A program made the position numbers and the translations under genes. From Chitinophaga eiseniae (GTDB lineage: Bacteria; Bacteroidota; Bacteroidia; Chitinophagales; Chitinophagaceae): a stretch of DNA of 64,000 nt. Positions 20,101-26,415 of the stretch are shown in pieces (position 1 is the stretch's first letter; every line of letters begins with the position of its first letter). The DNA is taken from contig NZ_FUWZ01000002.1 of NCBI RefSeq assembly GCF_900167135.1, positions 1,142,651 to 1,206,650 on the forward strand, read 5' to 3'. Below the pieces are notes generated by a model. That model was not told where the DNA came from and did not search any database. It saw only the letters and a list, made by a program, of their open reading frames with translations.

Positions 20101-23100
20101 TAGGTTACAGTGCCCGGCGTGTTTCGGGTAGGCGGTGCGTAGATCGGACCGGTAAACAGGCTGTCGTTGCCAGTCTGGCTGCCATACCAGGTGAATACCA
20201 CGTTGGCGGCGTTGGAGGTGGCTTTGAGAACGGCTTGTGTGCCAATGTTTACAGAGTCCGGATTAGGTGTCACCACTGGTGCGCTCAGGGAAGCAGAGAT
20301 CACGATATGGAAGGCTTGTCTCGGAGAAACAGCACCACAGGTGCTTACCGCTTCCACATAGAAAGTGGTGTCTTTGGTGATATTTGGTACGTTAAATACG
20401 TATCCGCTGTCGGCATTCAGTTTGGTGCCGCCAGTGGCCACGTTGTACCAGTTATAGGTAAGCTGGTTGTTCGGATTGGTTACCGCCAGTGCAGCGCTGG
20501 TACCAGGACAGAGGTTGAGCGTCTGGTCAGGACCGGGCACTACAGGCGCCGGAGACACGGTAACGTTTACGGGTACACGGTCAGGGTTAGCGCAATTGTT
20601 GGCGCCTACCGCCTGTACGTAGTAAGTAACGGTACCCGGTGTTCTCAGGGTATCGGTAGTATAAGTGTTCTGGCTGCTCAACACGGTGGTGCTGGTGGCG
20701 CTTGCGTACCAGCGTACGGTGGTGCCGGCAGCAGGTGTTACAGACAGTGTTGCTTTTTGGTTCACGCATACGGTATCGCCGGTGCCGCTGATAGTCGGGT
20801 TCGGATACAGGATGCGGGCGCCATAGATATCAATGGAGTTGAGCAGGTTGGCGAGACCGGTCAGTTTCACTTCCACGCGGTCGTAAGTACCGGTGGCTGC
20901 CACGGTAGCAGAGAATTGCTGGCCGCTCAGCAGACGGAGCGTCAGCAGGTCAGCCAGGGTATCTGCTTTCACGGCAGTAGTACCATTGTATTGGGTGATC
21001 ACCACGCCGCCAAACAGGCTCACATCTGCCAGGCCGCCCGGAGCCGCCATGGTGAGACGGATGCTGTCGCCAGCTGCGCCCGGGTTCGGGAAGATGAGTT
21101 TCTGGAATACAGAACCACCGAGTAAGCCTACCGGTATATTCAGGCGGGTGAAGTTAGTTTGAGAACTGTCGATGTCATTGGTCGGATTCTGTACGGAGCA
21201 GAGTATGCAACCGAGGGTAGTACCGGAAGTCTGGCTGGTCGGCACATTACAATCCGGGGAAGGAATTACCGGACCGGTTACTTCTACGTTTACACGTACC
21301 CGTGCAGAAGAGCAGGCGCCGGGGATGCTTACTGCAGCGAAGTAGCTGTAAGTGCCCGGATTATTGAACGGACCTACCACGAAGCTGGTACCGGTACCGG
21401 CGATGGTAGTGGTAGTGGAGTCAGCGTACCAGTTGATCACTGCACCCGGAACCGGGGACGCGGTCAGCGTTGCCTGTTGACCGGTAGCTACTACTACAGT
21501 ACCTGTTACCACCGGGGTTGCAGGAGCATTTACTACGCTCACAACTGCCCGTTTCAGTGCACCTGCAGCATTTTCACAACGGCCTGTACCACTCACAGCC
21601 ACATAATAAGTATAGTTGCCCTGCGCGAGGCCGGTGATGGAGAGGTTGCCCACGCTGTCTAAAGCGTAGTGTACCGCACCTTCTGTAAGACCATTGGTTA
21701 TAGCGGTTGTTTTATTAGCGTCTTTATACCAGGTGAATACCGGGTTGGTAACAGTGGTAGATGTTGGTTTCAGCAGGGCGACATTGCTCACGCAGCCGAG
21801 AGTGGTATCGGCCAGGTTGATGTCTGCCGCAGTGGCCAACGGATTCACGACTACGTTAACGGCTATACGGCCAGGGTTAGCGCAATTGTTCGCGCCTACC
21901 ACCTGTACGTAGTAGGTTACTTTACCGGGTGTTCTCAGGGTATCAGTAGTATAAGTGTTCTGGCTGCTCAATACGGTGGTGCTGGTAGAATCTGCGTACC
22001 AGCGCACTGTAGTACCGGCAGCAGGCGTTACCGCCAGCGTCGCTTTCTGGTTCACGCATACGGTATCGTCCGTACCGCTGATAGTCGGGTTCGGGTACAG
22101 GATGCGGGCGCCGTAGATATCAATGGAGTTGAGCAGATTAGCGAGACCTGTCAGTTTCACTTCCACGCGGTCATAAGTACCGGTGGCTGCTACGGTAGCG
22201 GAGAATTGCTGACCGCTCAACAGACGCAGTGTCAGCAGGTCGGCCAGGGTATCTGCTTTTACGGCAGTAGTACCATTATATTGGGTAATCACCACGCCAC
22301 CCAACAGGCTTACATCCGCCAGGCCGCCCGAAGCTGCCATGGTCAGACGGATGCTGTCGCCAGCTGCGCCCGGGTTCGGGAAGATGAGCTGTTGGTATAC
22401 AGAACCGCCGAGTAAACCTACCGGTATGTTCAGGCGGGTGAAGTTGGTTTGAGAGCTGTCGATGTCATTGGTTGGATTCTGTACGGAGCAGAGTACGCAA
22501 CCGAGGGTGGTACCGGACACCTGTGTAGTCGGCACATTACAATCCGGAGAAGGAATGACCGGGCCGGTCACTTCTACGTTTACACGTACCCGTGCAGAAG
22601 AGCAGGCGCCGGGGATGCTTACTGCAGCGAAGTAGCTGTAAATACCAGGATTACTGAACGGACCTACCACGAAGCTGGTACCTGTACCGGCGATGGTGGT
22701 GGTAGTGGAATCGGCGTACCAGTTGATCACCGCACCCGGAACAGGAGAGGCGGTGAGGGTTGCCTGTTGACCGGTAGCTACCACTACAGTGCCGGTTACC
22801 ACTGGTCCGGCCGGTGCGTTCACGATGCTTACGACAGCAGGCTTCAGTGCGCCTGCTGCGTTTTCACAACGGTTGGAACCGCTCACGGCTACATAATATG
22901 TATAGTTGCCCAGTGCCAGACCGGTGATGGTGAGGTTACCCACGCTATCCAGCGCGTAGTGTACCGCACCTTCTGTGAGGCCGTTGGTGATGGCAGTTGT
23001 TTTATTAGCGTCTTTATACCAGGTGAATACTGAATCCAATACTGTAGTAGCGGTAGGTTTCAGCACAGCAGTATTGCTCACGCAGCCGAGGGTGGTATCA

Positions 23101-25844
23101 GCGATATTGATATCTGCGGCGGTAGCCAGTGTATTCACAGTAACAACAACTGGTATACGATCAGGGTTAGCGCAACCGTTGGTGCCGATTACCTGTGCCC
23201 AGTAAGTTACAGTACCGGCGGTGTTGAGTACCGGTGTAGTATATGGATTGGGGCCCAGGGCTGTAGTAGTGGTGGAGTCAGCATACCACTGAACGCTGGT
23301 GCCCGGCGCCGGTGTGGCGGTGAGGGTGGCAGTGGAACCAACGCAGGCCTGTACGTTACGTACCAGTGTGGTCGGGTTGGGGCTGATGATGCGCGCACCA
23401 TATATATTCACTGCATTCAGCAGGTTCAGGGTACCGGTCATTTTCACTTCCACGCGGTCAAACACGCCTCTGGCCGGGATGGTCACATAACCCCTGGTGC
23501 TGGTGAGCAGTGTAAGATGGAGAAGTTGGGTGAGGGTATCTCTCGCCACGACAGTGGTTCCATTGGCCACGGTCAGCACTACGCCGCCCAGGAGCGATAC
23601 GTCTGCGAGGCCGCCGGGGAATTCCAGATCAAACCGGATGCTGTCTAACGCGGCGCCGGGTTGCGGGAAGATAAGCTGTTGAAAAGCAGCGCCGCCCAGC
23701 AGACCTACCGGTACGCTCAGTTGCGTGAAGTTGGCCGGATCACTGTCCACCGAGAAGGTTGGATTGTTAATGGAACAAAGCACACAACCGAGGGTCGTGC
23801 CGGATGCCTGTTGTGTTGCAGCGTTACAGGAAACAGGCGTACCTGCGGTAGTAACGGTCACATCTACACGAATTCTTGCGGAAGAGCAACCACCGGCAAG
23901 ACGAACACCCACAAAATAGGTATGTACACCCGGGGTAGGGAACGGACCTACATTATAGGAAGGGCCGGTAGCCACGGGCGCCAGTGTGGTGTCTGTATAC
24001 CACTCGATGGTGCCACCTGGTGCGGAGGCCGTCAGCGTGATCGGCTGGTTCACGATACCGGAAACGCTGGAAGCGGTTACCGGCGGCAGCGGGCTGGTGC
24101 CGACTGTAACGGTGGCGGAAGCCAGTGCGCCAGCCTGATTTTCACAATGGGTACTGTCAGTGATACTTACATAGAAAGTGGTAGACGGAGCAGTGAGCCC
24201 TGTGATGGTGAGTTTACCGGTAGCGGCGTCGATCGCGTAGCTGATGGCGCCTTCCACCAGTCCATCGGTGATCTGGGTGGTTTTATTAATGTCTTTATAC
24301 CATTTGAAGGTAGCGGTACCGGACGGGTTGGTAGCAGTAGGTGTAATGGAAGCAGTGTTTGCGCAGACAGCGGTAGTGGGCGGCACTGTGATATCAGCGG
24401 CAGTAGCGAAGTTGTTGACAAGGACTGTCACCAGCGCTTTAGCTGATTCAGAGGCGGAGCAGGTTTTCAGGCTGGCAGACACATAATACCGGAAAGCGCC
24501 GGCCGTAGCGGCAGGGGCCTGGAAGCTGGAGCCGGAGCCTACCACAGTTGTCTGGGTAGAATCGTACCAGGTATAGTTATAATTAACATTGTCAGGATTG
24601 CTTACACTCAGCGTGATCGGCGTACCCAGACAGGTGGTTTTAACGACGGAGCCGCCGGTAGTGGCCGGTGAGGGGCTGAACCGTTGAATTTCGTTCACAT
24701 TTAGGGTGGCGAGTCCGCTGACGATAGCGCCGAACCGGACCTGTATATGGTCGAACACTCCCGAAGAAGCGAAGGTGAGGGTTTGGGGCCCCGACCCTCC
24801 CGAGAGCAGGTCTATTTTGAGCAGGGCGCTGCTGCCTGTCAGGGAATCCACTACGGTGCCCTGGTTATAGGTGACGATAGTGATGGCGTTCAGTAGCTGA
24901 GCGCTTAGCAGCGCGCCGGCGTTGGAAGTCACGATACGAACAGAGTCGCCGGCTTTTGACAGTCCGGGATATACCGCAGTTAATTGTGTATAGCTATCTG
25001 CCAGGGTGGTGCTTACCGCGGAGAACATTTGAGCGAAGGTGGCCACGTTGCCGTCCACTGCGTTGGGTGCATTGGTTACGGAGCCTACGCCTGCCAGTGT
25101 GCCGTTCACGCCATACAATACATCGATGGGGGTATTACAGTTGATGGTGCCGGTGGCCGGTGTATTATAATAGGCAGCATATACATTAATATTCACGAGC
25201 GCAGAGAGCAGGTCAGCCCGGATAGATACGCGTACTCTGTCGTACGCTGCACCCGGAGCGGGAATAAACACTTCTGCCTGGTTACCGCTGGCAAGGAGGT
25301 TGAGCAATGCATTTGTAACAGGGGCCGGGGAGCCGACCGGAGTATTGCCGTTATAGGCTTGTACACTGATAGAGCCAGCGAGCGCCAATGACAATGCATC
25401 TCCTGCGCCGATTTTTACCACTGCCGGAGTAGAACCCGTCGGAAGCTGGCCTGCAGGGAAGATCAGCGTTTGGGAAACAGTTACCTGTCCCAATACGCTC
25501 AACACCACTGGTGCTGATATCTGGGAGGACGTCTGCAGAAAGTTGCCGGTAACATCCACCGCATTGCCGGGGTTATTGACACCGCACAACGCACATAAGC
25601 CAATACCGGTGATATCCACCGCATTGGTTTGTGTAGTCGCATATACACGTTGTGTTTGCGTTTGCGCCATTGCCGGTTGTGCTATCATTCCGAAGGCCGT
25701 CAGCAGTAACAGCAGATTTCCCAGGAACAAACGGGTATGCCTTTTGAAGAAGAGTAACACAGGTGTGTTCAAGGCACTCTTCGCCCAGGACCGGGTAATA
25801 GGGGCAGCAATAAAAGGGCAATTAGGAGTAGTGTTTGAATGCAT
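14103..25844 (-). CDS. Giant Ig-repeat surface adhesin with T9SS type B sorting domain
   Basis: 3,913 residues from the ATG at 25844; the frame stays open to 25976, but a start there would only lengthen an already extended leader. A signal peptide lies around residues 30-60 (RLFLGNLLLLLTAFGMIAQPAMAQ region). The N-terminal half has seven related beta-sandwich modules of about 160 residues, recognisable by NAVD/NPxxxVD and LLGGVxxTxYNG blocks, interleaved with Ig-like domains. The C-terminal half is a run of 14 CHU_C-associated Ig-like (Ig_7 type) domains (core Y.WY...tGGT....YY VEA). A fibronectin-III-like domain follows (TSVTFSWNAVPGAVRYEV), and the protein ends in a type B C-terminal domain (FIPNLFSPNGDGVNDVLYVYG ... 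GVYVYIVRA). It is secreted through the T9SS and probably acts in adhesion or gliding. It is first in an operon with porP/sprF and ompA. Confidence 0.93.
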   Translation of the reverse strand: MHSNTTPNCPFIAAPITRSWAKSALNTPVLLFFKRHTRLFLGNLLLLLTAFGMIAQPAMAQTQTQRVYATTQTNAVDITGIGLCALCGVNNPGNAVDVTGNFLQTSSQISAPVVLSVLGQVTVSQTLIFPAGQLPTGSTPAVVKIGAGDALSLALAGSISVQAYNGNTPVGSPAPVTNALLNLLASGNQAEVFIPAPGAAYDRVRVSIRADLLSALVNINVYAAYYNTPATGTINCNTPIDVLYGVNGTLAGVGSVTNAPNAVDGNVATFAQMFSAVSTTLADSYTQLTAVYPGLSKAGDSVRIVTSNAGALLSAQLLNAITIVTYNQGTVVDSLTGSSALLKIDLLSGGSGPQTLTFASSGVFDHIQVRFGAIVSGLATLNVNEIQRFSPSPATTGGSVVKTTCLGTPITLSVSNPDNVNYNYTWYDSTQTTVVGSGSSFQAPAATAGAFRYYVSASLKTCSASESAKALVTVLVNNFATAADITVPPTTAVCANTASITPTATNPSGTATFKWYKDINKTTQITDGLVEGAISYAIDAATGKLTITGLTAPSTTFYVSITDSTHCENQAGALASATVTVGTSPLPPVTASSVSGIVNQPITLTASAPGGTIEWYTDTTLAPVATGPSYNVGPFPTPGVHTYFVGVRLAGGCSSARIRVDVTVTTAGTPVSCNAATQQASGTTLGCVLCSINNPTFSVDSDPANFTQLSVPVGLLGGAAFQQLIFPQPGAALDSIRFDLEFPGGLADVSLLGGVVLTVANGTTVVARDTLTQLLHLTLLTSTRGYVTIPARGVFDRVEVKMTGTLNLLNAVNIYGARIISPNPTTLVRNVQACVGSTATLTATPAPGTSVQWYADSTTTTALGPNPYTTPVLNTAGTVTYWAQVIGTNGCANPDRIPVVVTVNTLATAADINIADTTLGCVSNTAVLKPTATTVLDSVFTWYKDANKTTAITNGLTEGAVHYALDSVGNLTITGLALGNYTYYVAVSGSNRCENAAGALKPAVVSIVNAPAGPVVTGTVVVATGQQATLTASPVPGAVINWYADSTTTTIAGTGTSFVVGPFSNPGIYSYFAAVSIPGACSSARVRVNVEVTGPVIPSPDCNVPTTQVSGTTLGCVLCSVQNPTNDIDSSQTNFTRLNIPVGLLGGSVYQQLIFPNPGAAGDSIRLTMAASGGLADVSLLGGVVITQYNGTTAVKADTLADLLTLRLLSGQQFSATVAATGTYDRVEVKLTGLANLLNSIDIYGARILYPNPTISGTDDTVCVNQKATLAVTPAAGTTVRWYADSTSTTVLSSQNTYTTDTLRTPGKVTYYVQVVGANNCANPGRIAVNVVVNPLATAADINLADTTLGCVSNVALLKPTSTTVTNPVFTWYKDANKTTAITNGLTEGAVHYALDSVGNLSITGLAQGNYTYYVAVSGTGRCENAAGALKRAVVSVVNAPATPVVTGTVVVATGQQATLTASPVPGAVINWYADSTTTTIAGTGTSFVVGPFNNPGTYSYFAAVSIPGACSSARVRVNVEVTGPVIPSPDCNVPTSQTSGTTLGCILCSVQNPTNDIDSSQTNFTRLNIPVGLLGGSVFQKLIFPNPGAAGDSIRLTMAAPGGLADVSLFGGVVITQYNGTTAVKADTLADLLTLRLLSGQQFSATVAATGTYDRVEVKLTGLANLLNSIDIYGARILYPNPTISGTGDTVCVNQKATLSVTPAAGTTVRWYASATSTTVLSSQNTYTTDTLRTPGTVTYYVQAVGANNCANPDRVPVNVTVSPAPVVPGPDQTLNLCPGTSAALAVTNPNNQLTYNWYNVATGGTKLNADSGYVFNVPNITKDTTFYVEAVSTCGAVSPRQAFHIVISASLSAPVVTPNPDSVNIGTQAVLKATSNAANVVFTWYGSQTGNDSLFTGPIYAPPTRNTPGTVTYWVKASINGSCSSIRVPAVVVYGTFNTPTPVPCEGATTQTIGGSGLLVLGNVYNPQLAVDNDASTAASLVINLGVLNAEVWEKAGFNGLSAPGDTVRVLLSDPGVVLSASLLGGVQLTTYNGNAPQDSVTVSDPLVKLSLLSNGTQAIAEFVPTKPFDAVQVKLKSGLVGALTEIGFNYAQRALAKPAVQAAQVAVCAGSTATLNVQNPVAGITYRWYTSNGTYLTGKDGAALTTGALTADTSFFVEAFRNGCASAARTQVAVKVAAAPVAPTVQSNDVKVCPGSDAVLAIANPLAGYTYNWYNVATGGTKLNADSGFTYKVVNVTAAATYYVEAFNDSCNTTSATRTAVNVSTAATLPAPTVTPNPDTVVVNQQPVFTASASTANAQFYWFATQTATDTLFKGAQFAAPASATVGTKTYWVVAAIPGGSCSSARVPVTAVTITDRQDPVPCEGASSFTIGGSGLLVLGNVYNPQLAVDNSANTYSSLVIDLGILNASVWERAFFNGVSTPGDTVKVMVTNPGQVLSAALLASLQLTSYNGTTAGDSVLVSNPLVNINLLSGGRSALLSFVPTKPFTGVEVKLKSGIAGALTEVGFNYAQRAIVQPTVQVTNSSICKGQQATLKVVNPAAGVTYGWYDSNGNHLLDSIAYLTSPTLDSGTYTYTVRAMRNNCSGAASLPATVTVYGTPATPVATKDSVTTCVNTPVTLSVNAVPGVNFNWYDAATGGAKLASNTNTYTTPANLAVGTYKFYVEGVNANNCANAGARAVITLMVTNAATAADINVTDQNICAGDTARLTPTSATVQNPVFKWYANPDKTGPITQGVSAAGVLTISGLAQGTYTYYVSVSSAGNCENAAGDLKAAHVTVNKRSAAADVIARDTTICAKTTVTLTASSTTVTNPVFKWYKEATLQTLLFTGASYTTPVITANTTYYVTVEGSNSCANAAGTAKAVNVNLTSVQTPTISASNTNICAGDSVVLSVQNPVNTLTYRWYNVATGGTALFTGPVYIARNLTVSTDFYVQASAGSCSDTTRVKISIGVGTAPTPVLVASNVTTCQNNPGTLMILNPDNALTYKWYTTPTGGTAIFTGPVFITPPLAATTTYYVEAVGDITKCGAPSARTAGTVTVVPAPPAPVVTPASINTCTGSSVTLTVQSPQTGIRYQWSDIDGNLLFTGTSYTFNADSSTTYYVRAVIGGSCTTCGGCGGPRTAIPIKVNTAPATPTVTATSLSVCAGGSVTLSIQNPVAGTTYKWFSAATGGTQLGTGTTFSTGPLAVTTDFYAEASNGTCASPVRAKVTVSVGTAPTPVLESNALTVCTGSTATLRVISPANNITYKWYTVPTGGTSVFTGPIYTTGPLTTTTDFYVEATGDPAQCGNPSARVKATVTVTSAPAAPEVTATSLRTCAGTGVTVSVKNAQPGFIYRWYDAATGGTLLFTGEVYNIPVVNSTTTYYVQANIGTGCSSATRTGVTVNVDPAPAMPTVAANNLTICIGGTATFSIQNPDPALTYNWYSAPANGTLLATGTSYTTGPLTTTTTFYVAAVNNKGCGSSRAGVTATVITTIDAPLADPKTTCAGQTITLSVKNSITGVIYKWYTAPTGGTPVFIGANYTITPAANATYYLEAATSGGCVSASRTAVNVTVNAAPAVPAVANATLQTCQGQTVTLNVQSPNAALTYKWYTTATGGTAISTGSSFTTPPVTANAMYYVEATNANGCPSATRTAVSVQLINAPAAPTVTGNENGICPGKTATLTASSTTPGVTFNWYTTPTGGTPTFVGPVFTTPALNTTTTYYVEAASASGGCTGVGARTTAIVSMLQPLATPNVVATSITATSVTFSWNAVPGAVRYEVTLDNGATFIAPSTGPNGTSHTVINLQPNQLLKFGVRAIGSSDCQTSALGSVTCTTSNPQGNNIFIPNLFSPNGDGVNDVLYVYGTAIAQLEFRVYNQWGQLVFTSKDQRQGWDGTMSGQKQPVGVYVYIVRATMQDGQIITKKGNVTLMR
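20570..24440 (-). repeat. Tandem 1,290-bp in-frame modules inside the adhesin gene
   Basis: The segment starting near 20575 recurs 1,290 bp (430 codons) later near 21865. The two copies are nearly identical over long stretches: the TTCACGCATACGGTATCG block is at 20761 and at 22051. A third, more diverged copy follows to about 24440. A separate module pair with a 1,257-bp period lies between about 18500 and 20300 (GCCTTCxCAA block at 18741 and 19998). All periods are multiples of three. Confidence 0.85.
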
Positions 25845-26415
25845 AGCACCAGATATTAAAATAAAACGATATTCATTTTGCAATGAATTACAAATTACTC
25901 TGGCGGCAGGATAGGTTATGACGTGGCTATATGACAAATGATAAAAAGTGAGGTGGTTGATGTATCCTACTTTCAATCATATGTTAAAGGATTGCAAAAA
26001 CGTTACGAATGTATAGTGAAGCGGGGGATAAAAGGTGGTTCATTTTAGTTCATTTTGACCGGCAGCGTCCCTTTCGTTCATTCTAAAATTTCATTGTTCA
26101 GTTTGTTCATTTTGGTGACGACGGTCACCTTTTTTATTACAAAGAAGTTCCCTCAATTGGCGGCAGCGGATTCAGGGATAAATTTTTTTTCGGATGGGTC
26201 GATTTTTCTTAGCAACCCCGGCCAAATGGCCACCATGGTTGACTTTCGCTATACTTTGTTATTTTCAAATTAATTATATATATAATTATATGGTATAACT
26301 AACACAAAAGTATCTTTATTAAAGATTATTATATATATAATCATTTTTAAAATTTGCTGTTCATTTTGTTCATTTTGATTTTTACAAATCTAAACCCCTG
26401 ACTCAGACGTACTTA
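25845..26415. promoter_or_regulatory. Divergent 571-bp intergenic region with GTTCATTTT repeats
   Basis: No gene is visible. The region separates the adhesin (minus) from the STAND NTPase (plus). It holds exact GTTCATTTT copies at 26038, 26048, 26105, 26359 and 26368, plus one-base variants at 26076 (GTTCATTCT) and 26096 (GTTCAGTTT). Neighbouring copies are spaced 9-10 bp apart within pairs, about one helical turn. A perfect 18-bp A/T palindrome lies at 26271-26288. The pattern suggests cooperative binding of a repressor or activator, plausibly controlling either flanking gene. Confidence 0.6.
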
